In this document: piece by piece, positions 6,797-14,612 of the stretch | How positions within the stretch are numbered: position 1 is the first letter of the stretch | Layout of the letters: each line of letters begins with the position of its first letter | NCBI GenBank assembly: GCA_040002995.1 | Contig: JBDUDK010000154.1 | Location: 1 to 17,102, forward strand | Length of the DNA stretch: 17,102 bases | Reading direction: 5' to 3' | Source of the DNA: JBDUDK01 sp040002995 | GTDB lineage: Bacteria; Actinomycetota; Acidimicrobiia; Acidimicrobiales; Ilumatobacteraceae | The notes under the pieces: generated by a model | What the model was told of the DNA's origin: nothing | What the model saw: only the letters and a program-made list of their open reading frames with translations | The model's database searches: none | Program-made: the position numbers and the translations under genes

Positions 6797-7614
6797 AGAC
6801 CGACGCGGCTCCCCGTATCCACGGACCGGTCGCCGCGGGACGCTTGGCCCTGCTCTTCCTACGGGTCGGCGCCATGAACGAGATGCAGTACCGCGTGAAC
6901 TTCTTCCTCCAGCTCGTGCAGTCGCTCTTGACGCTCGGTACCGGTCTGGTGGTGCTCGCGCTGGTGTACGGGCGCACCGACGAGCTCGGCGGGTGGTCGC
7001 GCCCGGAACTGCTCGCCGTCCTGGGCGTGTTCACGTTGATGGGAGGCCTGATTCGCACCGTGATCCAGCCGAACATGCAACGTCTTCTCGAAGGGATCCA
7101 TCAGGGCACGCTCGACTTCTCGCTCACAAAGCCAGCCGACGCGCAGGTACTCGTCAGCGTTCGGGAGGTGCAGATCTGGCAGGCCGTGGACATACTCGTG
7201 GGTGCTGCCGTGCTCATCGTGGCCGTCGTGCAGCTGCATGGTCAGCTCGGCTGGGGCGATGCCGTCGCGTTCGCGACGCTGCTCGTCCTGGGCGCCACGA
7301 TGATCTACTGCTTTTGGCTGATCATGGCGACCGGCGCGTTCTGGCTGGTGCGGATGGAACAGGTGCAAGAGCTCTTTGACGGCGTCTACCGAGCCGGCCA
7401 GTACCCCATTGGCATCTATCCGGGGTGGCTGCGCGCAGGACTCACGTTTCTCGTGCCACTGGCGTTTGCGGTCACCGCGCCCTCGGAGGCGGTCACCTCG
7501 AGACTCACGGCCGGCACCGTTGCGGTCGCCGCCGCGTTCACGGTCGCGTTGCTCGTGCTCAGCCGGGCGTTCTTCCGCCTCGGCCTCCGGCGGTATTCCG
7601 GCGCGTCCGCGTAG
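6793..7614 (+). CDS. ABC-2 type permease, second subunit (COG3694-like)
   Basis: This is a 273-residue membrane protein with about six hydrophobic segments. It is related in layout to the preceding permease: a segment at 35-60, then LEGIHQGTLDFSLTKPADAQ (about 97-116), which is the counterpart of the other subunit's loop, then further membrane segments. The four-base ATGA overlap with the first permease implies translational coupling and a heterodimeric transporter with the upstream ATPase. It converges with the LivF-like gene, with only 11 bp between the two stops, so there is no room for a normal terminator between them. Confidence 0.88.
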   Translation: MKTDAAPRIHGPVAAGRLALLFLRVGAMNEMQYRVNFFLQLVQSLLTLGTGLVVLALVYGRTDELGGWSRPELLAVLGVFTLMGGLIRTVIQPNMQRLLEGIHQGTLDFSLTKPADAQVLVSVREVQIWQAVDILVGAAVLIVAVVQLHGQLGWGDAVAFATLLVLGATMIYCFWLIMATGAFWLVRMEQVQELFDGVYRAGQYPIGIYPGWLRAGLTFLVPLAFAVTAPSEAVTSRLTAGTVAVAAAFTVALLVLSRAFFRLGLRRYSGASA

Positions 7615-7625
7615 CGCCGCGGGAC

Positions 7626-8441
7626 TTAGAAGAGCCGCCACCAACCGAGGGGTCCGGCGGCGCGTAGTTCCTCGCCGGTGTGCTGCGAACGGATCGCCCC
7701 GTTGTTCATCACATACACGCGGTCGGCGATTCTTAGAGCGGAGGCCACGTTCACCTCGGCCAGCAGTACCGCGGTATCCCGCTCATCGGCCAGCGCCCGC
7801 ACGGCGTTGAGCACGCGGCTCGCGGCAGAAGGACTGAGAGCCTGGGTCGGCTCGTCGAGCAGCAGCAGTTGTGGCTGCGCCATTAGCGCGATGGCGAGGC
7901 CGACCATGCGTTGTTCGCCGCCGCTCAACTTGCCGGCCGCGATGTCGAGGCGCGCCTCGAGTTCGGGGAACAGCGCGAGTACCCGGGCTGTCCTCCGCTC
8001 GAGCTCGGCCACATCGGGTTCCTGGCGGCCGCCCAGCCTCAGGTTCTCCCGCACCGCAAGATCGTCGAACACGTTGCGCGTCGCCGGGACCAGACCGACA
8101 CCCGCCGCCGCGGCCGCTCCCATGTCCGGCAGCAACGGCACGCCGTTGACAAGCACCTCGCCACAATCGGGAGCTACCAACCCGAAGATCGCGTTCAGGG
8201 TGCTCGACTTGCCACATCCGTTGTGGCCGATAAGCGCGACGACTTCGCCGTGCTGCACGGAGAGGTCGAGGTCACTCACGACGGTGCGTCGTCCGTAGCG
8301 AACATCCAGCCCGAGCACCGAGAGCACCGTCTCCGCCCGTGTCCGCCGCGTCTCCCCAACCTGACGCGGCGCAGCGTCCCACCCGGGGAGCACCTCGAGC
8401 TCGAGCATCTCGACCTCTTCGAGGCGGCGAAGCTTCGTCAC
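7626..8441 (-). CDS. Orphan LivF-like branched-chain-type ABC ATPase
   Basis: This is a 271-residue ATPase of the LivF group, one of the two ATPases of amide/branched-chain amino-acid type importers. Walker A is GHNGCGKSST (72-81), the signature LSGGEQ (172-177) and Walker B LLLLDEPTQ (192-200). VPATRNVFDDLAVRENL (118-134) corresponds to the LivF phrase VPEGR-VF--LTVEENL. About 37 residues precede the ATPase fold, unlike ordinary LivF. GTG at 8441 is 5 nt after the lactonase stop. An ATG at 8408 has a better ribosome site (GAAGAGG, 8414-8420) and may be the true start. No LivG, LivH, LivM or binding protein is in the window. It is the last gene of the sugar-acid operon, so acid or lactone uptake is a reasonable but unproven role. 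Confidence 0.8.
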   Translation of the reverse strand: MTKLRRLEEVEMLELEVLPGWDAAPRQVGETRRTRAETVLSVLGLDVRYGRRTVVSDLDLSVQHGEVVALIGHNGCGKSSTLNAIFGLVAPDCGEVLVNGVPLLPDMGAAAAAGVGLVPATRNVFDDLAVRENLRLGGRQEPDVAELERRTARVLALFPELEARLDIAAGKLSGGEQRMVGLAIALMAQPQLLLLDEPTQALSPSAASRVLNAVRALADERDTAVLLAEVNVASALRIADRVYVMNNGAIRSQHTGEELRAAGPLGWWRLF

Positions 8442-8446
8442 GGTGT

Positions 8447-9295
8447 CTAGACGCGCGCCAGCGGCGCGGCGAGTCCGGTGGCCCCGACCTCGTCGGCGGG
8501 AATGCGGAAGATCGTCCCGCCCCGATCGGGATGTTCGGTGTTGTCGGCGGTGACAACGACGAGATCGCGGCGATCCGGTCCGACGAAGCACAGGCTGGTT
8601 ACCGCTTGCGCCGGCACAGGCATCTGACGGTCGAGCTCGCCGGTGGCCGTGAAGCGCGTGACGCAACCGCCGCCGTAGACCGCCACCCACACACCACCGT
8701 CCTCGTCGACGACGAGCCCGTCGGGAATGCCTGGGCTCACACGGGCGAACAGCTCTCCGTGTTTGCCGTCGACCTCGCCGCTCTCGTCAATCGGGTGGAC
8801 GAGCACGCCGGCGACGCTGTCGACGTGATAGAGCGACCGACGGTCGGGCGATATCCCGATGCCGTTCGTGAGCCCGACCCCCGCGTACAACTCGATGGCG
8901 TCGCCCTCGGCGTTGATGCGGTAGGCCTCCCCAGCTTTGCGCTCACCACCCTCGATACGGAACGGGTCGTCGCGCATGGAGCCGGTGTAAATGCGTCCGG
9001 CAACGTCCGTGAACAGATCGTTGAAGCCACCGATATCGGCTCGTTCGAAAAGGACACGCGTCTGCCCGTCGCGCACGTGGCACACGTTACGGCCAGAGAT
9101 AACCAAACCCCCATCGGCATGGAGCGCGATCCCTCCCACACCACGGCGGCGGGGCACGACCACCTCCGTGGAGCCGTCGGGCGCCAGCCGATAGACCCCG
9201 CCCTTGAGAACATCGCTGAAGAACAGCCCTCCATCGGGGTGGTACCTCGGACCCTCGATCAGGCCGTACCCCCATGCCAGCGTTTCGACCGTCAT
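8447..9295 (-). CDS. SMP-30/gluconolactonase-family lactonase
   Basis: This is a 282-residue six-bladed beta-propeller of the SMP-30/LRE family, which hydrolyses sugar lactones with a bound divalent metal. Probable metal ligands are E14 (in IEGPRYHPDG), N144 (in LTNGIGISPD) and D192 (in IPDGLVVDEDG). N92 in GFNDLFTD is the usual substrate-side asparagine. The length and blade repeats are normal for the family. ATG at 9295 overlaps the PdxA-like stop (ATGA). Its place beside an acid-sugar kinase and dehydrogenase suggests it opens a four-carbon sugar lactone such as threono- or erythrono-lactone, but gluconolactone-type or other lactones are equally compatible with the fold. Confidence 0.88.
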   Translation of the reverse strand: MTVETLAWGYGLIEGPRYHPDGGLFFSDVLKGGVYRLAPDGSTEVVVPRRRGVGGIALHADGGLVISGRNVCHVRDGQTRVLFERADIGGFNDLFTDVAGRIYTGSMRDDPFRIEGGERKAGEAYRINAEGDAIELYAGVGLTNGIGISPDRRSLYHVDSVAGVLVHPIDESGEVDGKHGELFARVSPGIPDGLVVDEDGGVWVAVYGGGCVTRFTATGELDRQMPVPAQAVTSLCFVGPDRRDLVVVTADNTEHPDRGGTIFRIPADEVGATGLAAPLARV

Positions 9296-10251
9296 TGCGC
9301 CCCCTTGCTGCCTGCGAGCTTCCATGCGTAGTCGAGCGCGTGGTGCAGCGAGCCCGTGAAGGCCCTCCCCTGCCACGCGATGTCGAACGCTGTCCCATGA
9401 TCGACCGAGGTACGGATGATCGGCAACCCCAACGTGACGTTCACCGCGTTCTCGAACGCGAGCAACTTCATGGGTCCGTGCCCTTGGTCGTGATACATGC
9501 ACACGATGGCGTCGTAGGCCTGGCGATGCACCGCCTGGAAGAAGACGGTGTCGGCTGGATGCGGTCCCGACGCGTCGATGCCCTTGCGGGTGGCTTCCTT
9601 GATCGCCGGGGCCACATGGTCGATGTCCTCGGTGCCGAACAGGCCGTGCTCCCCCGCGTGCGGATTCAGGCCGCACACTGCGATCCGCGGCTTCGGCAGG
9701 AACCGTGCGATGGCCTCATGGGTCAGCTCGATCACGTCGAGGACGCGAGCGGCATTGACGCGCTCGATCGCCTCCCGCAACGAGCAGTGGGTGCTCACGT
9801 GGGTGACGGCCAGCGGTCCGTTCGTGAGCATCATCGTCACGCGCGTCGTCCCGCACAGCGCGGCGATGAACTCGGTGTGGCCGACGAAGGCGGGATCGGA
9901 AAGCTGCGTCGCCTCCTTGTTCATCGGCATCGTGACCACGCCCGCCACCGTGCCAGCGAGGGCATCGTTCGTGGCCCGCTCCACGTAGGCCCGTGCCGCC
10001 GCGCCCGCCGCGGCGCTCAGCTCGCCGGGTTGATGTTGGTTGGCCCGTAAGAGGCCAAGGTCGACAACGTTGAGATCGCGCGCCACGGCGACATCGAGTC
10101 CGAGCAGCTCGGCGCCGTGCTCGAGTATCGACGCGTCGCCGTAGACGACGACCTCGTCTCCGAGACGACCTTCGCTCGCAGTTCGCAGCACGATCTCCGG
10201 GCCCACGCCGGACGCGTCGCCCATTGTCACGGCCATCGGCGCCCTGCTCAT
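9292..10251 (-). CDS. pdxA2: PdxA2-like 4-phospho-sugar-acid dehydrogenase
   Basis: This is a 319-residue member of the PdxA family (NAD-dependent oxidation followed by decarboxylation). The metal-binding histidines are H155 (STHCSLREA), H198 (GLNPHAGEHG) and H254 (MYHDQGHGPMK). The conserved end TLGLPIIRTSVDHGTAFDIA (273-292) is present. PdxA proper makes a pyridoxal-phosphate precursor. PdxA2 members next to DUF1537 kinases act on D-threonate or D-erythronate 4-phosphate and give dihydroxyacetone phosphate plus CO2. The GHGPMK variant after YHDQ and the kinase next door favour PdxA2. The ATG overlaps the kinase stop (ATGA), and the stop overlaps the lactonase start. The exact phospho-acid is not shown by sequence. 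Confidence 0.88.
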   Translation of the reverse strand: MSRAPMAVTMGDASGVGPEIVLRTASEGRLGDEVVVYGDASILEHGAELLGLDVAVARDLNVVDLGLLRANQHQPGELSAAAGAAARAYVERATNDALAGTVAGVVTMPMNKEATQLSDPAFVGHTEFIAALCGTTRVTMMLTNGPLAVTHVSTHCSLREAIERVNAARVLDVIELTHEAIARFLPKPRIAVCGLNPHAGEHGLFGTEDIDHVAPAIKEATRKGIDASGPHPADTVFFQAVHRQAYDAIVCMYHDQGHGPMKLLAFENAVNVTLGLPIIRTSVDHGTAFDIAWQGRAFTGSLHHALDYAWKLAGSKGAQ

Positions 10252-11393
10252 GGCGACATCTTCGCTGCCAGGAGGTCGATGAGTGCATTGGGTCCGCCGA
10301 AGCCACCGGGCTTGGTGAGCACCAAAGGTCCGGCGTCTCCGCTCGGCCGGCACCAGGCCACCCCGGGGGCGACTGTCCCGCCTACCTCCACCGGGCCGTC
10401 ACCGAGCACGGCCGCGGCCGTGTCGCCACCGATGAGGATCATCGTGGGAACACGAGTGGCCGCTGCCAGCTGCGCGACGACTGCGGCCAGTCGCTCGGAG
10501 GTCACCACCGCATCGCTCGACGCGACCGCGTCAGTATGCGGCCGGCCCGATGCGAGCACGACGTGACGGCCGGCGCGCAGCGCGGCCACCGCCGTTCCAG
10601 GATCCTCTTCGGTTGACACGGCGAGAGCGCCGGCAGTGACGAACGCGTCGATCTGGGCGCGCGCCGCGGGATGAAGGCTCCCGCACACGACGAGGACGGG
10701 TCCATCGAGAGAAGGGCGGGCCAACGTCGGAACGACTCCGACGCCGGCAATCGTGGTGGCGGCGGCACCGATCGTCGCGGCCGTACCGGCCAAGAGGACA
10801 TCGGGATAGGCATGCCACAGCGTGGCCAACCGTTCGAGATCGGCGTCGGTAGCAGCGTCGCCCACGGCAAACGCCGGACCCTCTCCTCCCAGCCACGCGC
10901 GGACGTCCTCCGAGTCCGCGAGCTCTGCTGTCGCGGCCGCACCAGCCGTATGAAGGTGGGCAGCCGGTCGACTCGATTTCACGGGTGCTCTGGCATCGCG
11001 ACCGGCGACACCGTGGCTCACCCGTAGCTCCTGTTCAAAGACCAGGCCACCCACGCACGTGCGGCCCACTGCCGGGAAGGCGGGAATGACGAGGATTCTC
11101 CGATTGCCGGCGCGTTGGCGGGCTACGAGCTCGTAGGCCCAGTTACCGCGCAACGTCGAGTCGATCTTGTGGGCGAAGTATCCGGCCGTTCTCCTTTCGA
11201 TCGCCGCAGCCAGCTCGGCCGCGCGTGCCGGTTGAAGATGTCGTGACCCCAAATCAACAACGAGGCATCGGAGGGTTTCGTACACCGACGACGAAACCAC
11301 TGCCACGACGGCCGCTAAGCCAGCGTCCGCGCAGGCACCGGCGGTCTCGAGCGCGCCGGTGCGATCGTCGGCGGCGACCAGGAGCTCGATCAC
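10248..11393 (-). CDS. dtnK: Four-carbon acid-sugar kinase (DUF1537 family, DtnK/OtnK type)
   Basis: This is a 381-residue kinase of the DUF1537 family, members of which phosphorylate D-threonate, D-erythronate or 3-oxo-tetronate at C4. The N-terminal substrate domain has ADDRTGA (8-14, the family's ADDLTGA) and KIDSTLRGN (76-84). The C-terminal nucleotide domain has IGGDTA (321-326) and LTKPGGFGGPNAL (359-371). It is slightly shorter than the usual 400-440 residues, mostly in the middle. The GTG start overlaps the LarA-like stop (GTGA), and the stop overlaps the PdxA2 start. Pairing with PdxA2 rather than with an OtnC-type decarboxylase favours a threonate/erythronate kinase over a 3-oxo-tetronate kinase. 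Confidence 0.87.
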   Translation of the reverse strand: MIELLVAADDRTGALETAGACADAGLAAVVAVVSSSVYETLRCLVVDLGSRHLQPARAAELAAAIERRTAGYFAHKIDSTLRGNWAYELVARQRAGNRRILVIPAFPAVGRTCVGGLVFEQELRVSHGVAGRDARAPVKSSRPAAHLHTAGAAATAELADSEDVRAWLGGEGPAFAVGDAATDADLERLATLWHAYPDVLLAGTAATIGAAATTIAGVGVVPTLARPSLDGPVLVVCGSLHPAARAQIDAFVTAGALAVSTEEDPGTAVAALRAGRHVVLASGRPHTDAVASSDAVVTSERLAAVVAQLAAATRVPTMILIGGDTAAAVLGDGPVEVGGTVAPGVAWCRPSGDAGPLVLTKPGGFGGPNALIDLLAAKMSP

Positions 11394-12661
11394 GACGTCT
11401 CGAACGGCGTAAGTGCGCCGCCTTCGTCGTGCAGCTGCAGACCGCGGCGAACGACGGTGACGCGCTCATCGTTCGCGACTTCGGGCAAAAGGGCGTCGCT
11501 CACCCACGCGTCGGCACAATGCAGGGTGTCGACGATCCGCATCGCCCTGACGGAGGTCGGATCGACCACGCCCGCCCCGCGCAAGCAGAGCTCCCACGCG
11601 TGGCGATCGTCGTCGGCCACGAGGGGAAGCTTGCCCCGCAACAGGAAGCCCGATGTGATGATGTTGGTGCGCGTGACCTCGTTGTCTATGGCGTCGGCGA
11701 ACGCCTTCGTGATCACATCCGCCAGCCCCATCCCGCACGCGTTGCCGTGTGAGGCCCCGGTGAGTTCGTGACACGCGATCATCGTGATCCGAGGGCGCGG
11801 CGCGTCGGGTTCGCCATGGATCATGATCCGCCCGATCACGTTGGTATCCATGCCCACGCCGCTGATGTCCTTGCCCATGCGGTCGACCACCAGGACATCG
11901 AGCTCGTCGACGGGCAGGCAGGGCAGGTGAGCGCGCGCCAGTTCCAGAAGGCGCGGCTCGGCGTCCAGTATTTTTTCCGCTGGCACCGCCTCAACGGCCA
12001 TCGTCTGCTCGAGCGCGTTCTCGATGATGGCCACGCCGAGGGCGACGTTGCCGTGCGTCAGAACCTGGTGGGCCACGCGCGGCGTGAGCTCCCGCAAGCC
12101 GCGGGTGCCGTGGGCATGCAACAGCTCGGCCTGCACCCGGTTGCCCAATCCGATCGCGGTCATCTTCACGAGGCCGCTCTCGTAGGGCCCGTGAAAGTCG
12201 GTATGAGGTTTCACCCGGTTTACGACGATGGTGGCCGAAGCTTGCGACGCCTCGGCGTCGGTGAACACAGGCAGAGGACAATCGTCGCGGGGAAGCTCGA
12301 TCACCTCCATGCTCGATCGGAGCTCGAAGCCCAGCGTGGCCTTCGTCAGTCCGTAGCCCTCGATTACCGCCCGCTGGCCTTCGGCGGTGGCCCCGCCGTG
12401 GCTCCCCATCGCCGACACCAAGAAGGGCCGCGCGCCCTGCGCGCCCACCCATGCCGCGACGCGACCGACCACCACCGAGAGATCTGTTATCCCCCGCGAC
12501 CCGACGGCGATGGCGACGTCGGTGTCGGGCGTCAGGCGGACTCCGCAACCGGCGAGCGCCTCATCGACGCGCCCGGCGACGTCGGGCAGGAATGGCTCAT
12601 CGAGCCGCACGTGCACCCGGTTGAAGCCAACCGCGATCGGGTCGAGTCCCCCGACGGTCAC
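11390..12661 (-). CDS. LarA-like nickel-pincer-dependent 2-hydroxyacid racemase/epimerase
   Basis: This 423-residue protein belongs to the lactate-racemase (DUF2088) family. Lactobacillus LarA uses a nickel-pincer cofactor attached to a lysine, with histidines for Ni binding and proton transfer. Here candidate counterparts are R56 (GSRGITD), H88 (MGSHGGAT), H157 (HTDFHGPYESG), cofactor lysine K166 (SGLVKMTAIG) and H182 (ELLHAHG). The K-to-H spacing of 16 is the same as LarA K184/H200. It lies in a four-carbon acid-sugar operon, so C2 epimerisation of such an acid is more likely than lactate racemisation; this is inference. GTG at 12661 overlaps the hydrolase stop (GTGA). No cofactor-synthesis genes (larB, larC, larE) are in the window. 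A binding or regulatory role cannot be excluded. Confidence 0.75.
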   Translation of the reverse strand: MTVGGLDPIAVGFNRVHVRLDEPFLPDVAGRVDEALAGCGVRLTPDTDVAIAVGSRGITDLSVVVGRVAAWVGAQGARPFLVSAMGSHGGATAEGQRAVIEGYGLTKATLGFELRSSMEVIELPRDDCPLPVFTDAEASQASATIVVNRVKPHTDFHGPYESGLVKMTAIGLGNRVQAELLHAHGTRGLRELTPRVAHQVLTHGNVALGVAIIENALEQTMAVEAVPAEKILDAEPRLLELARAHLPCLPVDELDVLVVDRMGKDISGVGMDTNVIGRIMIHGEPDAPRPRITMIACHELTGASHGNACGMGLADVITKAFADAIDNEVTRTNIITSGFLLRGKLPLVADDDRHAWELCLRGAGVVDPTSVRAMRIVDTLHCADAWVSDALLPEVANDERVTVVRRGLQLHDEGGALTPFETS

Positions 12662-13344
12662 GACTTCGGGAGATAGCGCGCAAACCAGTCGAGCGTCCGC
12701 TGCCACGCGTCGCTCGCGCTGGCCGCATGAAAGCTGGAGCGCTGATCGCAATGGAAGCCGTGCCCGGCGTCGGCGTAGCGAACGACCTCGATCTTCGTAG
12801 CCGCGGTCGCCGCCGCGGCACGAAGGGCCTCGACTTCGTCGACCGAGATGCCTTGATCGAGATCTCCGTAGAGGCCGAGCCACGGAGCTCGGAGCCGCGG
12901 CGCCAAATCGACGAGCGGGGGGAAGCCGAAGCGGCCCTGGCTGACTCCCCCGCCGTAGAACGTGACGGCCGCTCCCACCTCGCGCTCGACCGCTGCGATG
13001 AGCGCCACCGTGCCACCCATGCAGAACCCGACCACTCCGATGCGCAGCGCCGGAAGACCTTCTCCGGCGAGACGAGCCAAGGCCGCATCGATGTCCGTGA
13101 GGATGCCTTCGGCGGTGAGTGCTTCCATGTGCGGCCGCACTTGGGTGAGGTCGTCGTAACCGAGTTTGGGATCGCCCGATCGATGGAACAGATGCGGTGA
13201 GACGGCGACGTAGCCCTCCTCGGCGAATCGGCGGCCCACATCCTCGATGTGATCGTTCACGCCGAATGCCTCTTGGACGACGACCACACCTCCGATCGGC
13301 GCGCCGGTGGGCTCGTGAACAGAAAGAGGAGTGGAATCGGCCAT
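12658..13344 (-). CDS. Dienelactone hydrolase-family protein
   Basis: This is a 228-residue alpha/beta hydrolase of the dienelactone hydrolase family, which hydrolyses lactones or esters with a cysteine nucleophile. The nucleophile elbow is GFCMGG with C108. H195 lies in AGHGFH, an aspartate in LYGDLDQGIS (D161 or D163) completes the triad, and E25 in VVQEAFGVN is the family's conserved glutamate. Length is normal. It has no ribosome site. TACGTT ends 6 nt before the ATG, suggesting a leaderless transcript starting here, inside the operon. It overlaps the LarA-like gene by 4 nt. A lactone substrate related to the pathway is possible; the real substrate is unknown. Confidence 0.87.
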   Translation of the reverse strand: MADSTPLSVHEPTGAPIGGVVVVQEAFGVNDHIEDVGRRFAEEGYVAVSPHLFHRSGDPKLGYDDLTQVRPHMEALTAEGILTDIDAALARLAGEGLPALRIGVVGFCMGGTVALIAAVEREVGAAVTFYGGGVSQGRFGFPPLVDLAPRLRAPWLGLYGDLDQGISVDEVEALRAAAATAATKIEVVRYADAGHGFHCDQRSSFHAASASDAWQRTLDWFARYLPKS

Positions 13345-13350
13345 CGCGTG

Positions 13351-13356
13351 AACGTA
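13351..13356 (-). promoter_or_regulatory. Possible internal -10 box for a leaderless hydrolase transcript
   Basis: On the minus strand TACGTT is followed by 6 nt (CACGCG) and the hydrolase ATG at 13344, the spacing expected when transcription begins at the start codon. No good -35 hexamer is seen. If active, it would let the five coupled genes from the hydrolase onward be transcribed without the FAD protein. Confidence 0.4.
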
Positions 13357-13388
13357 ATGCGCTGGTCGATCCCCCGCCCCGTCGGGTT

Positions 13389-14600
13389 CTAGGCGGCGTG
13401 CGCCGCGCTCATGATCCGTCCGATGTTTTGCGGATCGAAGAACTCGACCGGCGAAACCGTTCCGGCGACCACGCTCACGAACGAGTTCATAGCGTCGCGG
13501 TCGCGGTGTACCGCGCCGAGGAGCTGCTGCATCTCCGGGGGCGGGGCCTCGAGCGTGGCCAGCTGCGTGGTGAACTCGTAAATCGGCGCCGCGTGGGCGT
13601 CGCGTGTGCGGTGCCAGGCCGACATGGCGTCCTCGAACGAGCGCTCGCCGCTGAAGGATTGGTCCAGAGCGGCGGAGCACATCTCGGCATCGCTGAACGC
13701 GTCGCTGATGCCCTGGGCGGTGATCGGGTCCTTGTTGTATCCGGCGTCGCCGACGAGCGCCCAACCGGGGCCATACGGCTTGCGGAAGAAGTTCGGCACC
13801 GACCCACCCGCGAAGCGCTCCACGCGTGTTGCGGCGCGAACGCGTTCGGCGAGCTCGGGCACGAGCTCGAGAGTCTTGAGGTAGTTGGCCTCGGCGTCGG
13901 CCTTGTAGGCCTTCGACTCCGCGTACGGCCAGCCGACGATGAGCAGCGTCAACCCGTCGTTCGTTGGGAAAAAGCCCCAGCCGCGATCGGGCCGGATATA
14001 GGTCTCGAAGCCGTCGACCGGGAGCCCGCTCCAGTACGTGTAGTAGCTCCACTGAAGCATGGGCTTCTCGTTGTACTGCTCGGGCTTGACGGCCTTGGCG
14101 ACATGAGAGTTGCGCCCGTCGGCGCCGATCACGACACGGGCCCGCTCGAGCACCGGCTTCCCGTCCTTGCCGTGACCGCGGATGCCCACGACCGCGCCGT
14201 CCTCGAAGACGATGTCGTCGACGGTGAAGCGTTCGCGCACTTCGGCTCCGGCGTGGTCGGCTGCGTCGACGAGGACCTTGTCGAGCACGGTTCGCCGCGG
14301 CGCGTACGCCGTGGAGATGCCATCGCTCGGTCGCGGGGTGCCGGCGATCGTGAACGGGCCAAAGTTGAATGCGTAGGTGTCGATCGGCGGGCAACCCGTC
14401 GCGACCACCTCGTCGAGCAGGCCCCAACGGTTGAGCGCGGCAACGCCCGGCGCGTGGATCAGATGCGTCGACAGCGTGTCGCTCGGAAACGACGCCCGAT
14501 CGACCACCAGCACCCGGTAGCCCTTGCGGGCGAGGAGCATAGCGGTCGGAGAGCCGGCGCAGCGCGCTCCCGTCACGATGACGTCGTAATCCTTGGCCAT
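13389..14600 (-). CDS. FAD-dependent oxidoreductase/monooxygenase (group A type)
   Basis: This is a 403-residue flavoprotein. An N-terminal Rossmann motif GARCAGS (11-17) and E/D end of strand 2 (VVDRA, 32-36) bind FAD. RRTVLDKVL (102-110) is the conserved helix of the group. GADGRNS (159-165) is the DG motif and VGDAGYNKDP (283-292) the GD motif that contacts the FAD ribityl chain. This fold covers aromatic hydroxylases and geranylgeranyl-reductase-like enzymes, and the substrate is not evident. The ATG has a good ribosome site (GGAGG at 14608-14612, 7 nt). It is the first gene of the minus-strand group, 44 bp before the hydrolase. Whether it belongs to the sugar-acid pathway or only neighbours it is unclear. 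Confidence 0.85.
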   Translation of the reverse strand: MAKDYDVIVTGARCAGSPTAMLLARKGYRVLVVDRASFPSDTLSTHLIHAPGVAALNRWGLLDEVVATGCPPIDTYAFNFGPFTIAGTPRPSDGISTAYAPRRTVLDKVLVDAADHAGAEVRERFTVDDIVFEDGAVVGIRGHGKDGKPVLERARVVIGADGRNSHVAKAVKPEQYNEKPMLQWSYYTYWSGLPVDGFETYIRPDRGWGFFPTNDGLTLLIVGWPYAESKAYKADAEANYLKTLELVPELAERVRAATRVERFAGGSVPNFFRKPYGPGWALVGDAGYNKDPITAQGISDAFSDAEMCSAALDQSFSGERSFEDAMSAWHRTRDAHAAPIYEFTTQLATLEAPPPEMQQLLGAVHRDRDAMNSFVSVVAGTVSPVEFFDPQNIGRIMSAAHAA

Positions 14601-14607
14601 GTCGAAT

Positions 14608-14612
14608 CCTCC
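14608..14612 (-). promoter_or_regulatory. Ribosome binding site of the FAD-dependent oxidoreductase
   Basis: GGAGG on the minus strand, 7 nt before ATG at 14600. It is one of the few strong Shine-Dalgarno sites on this strand and confirms the start. Confidence 0.7.

Noticed and set aside
7615..7625. Bidirectional terminator between the converging permease and LivF-like genes
   Set aside because: Only 11 bp lie between the stops and I see no hairpin there.
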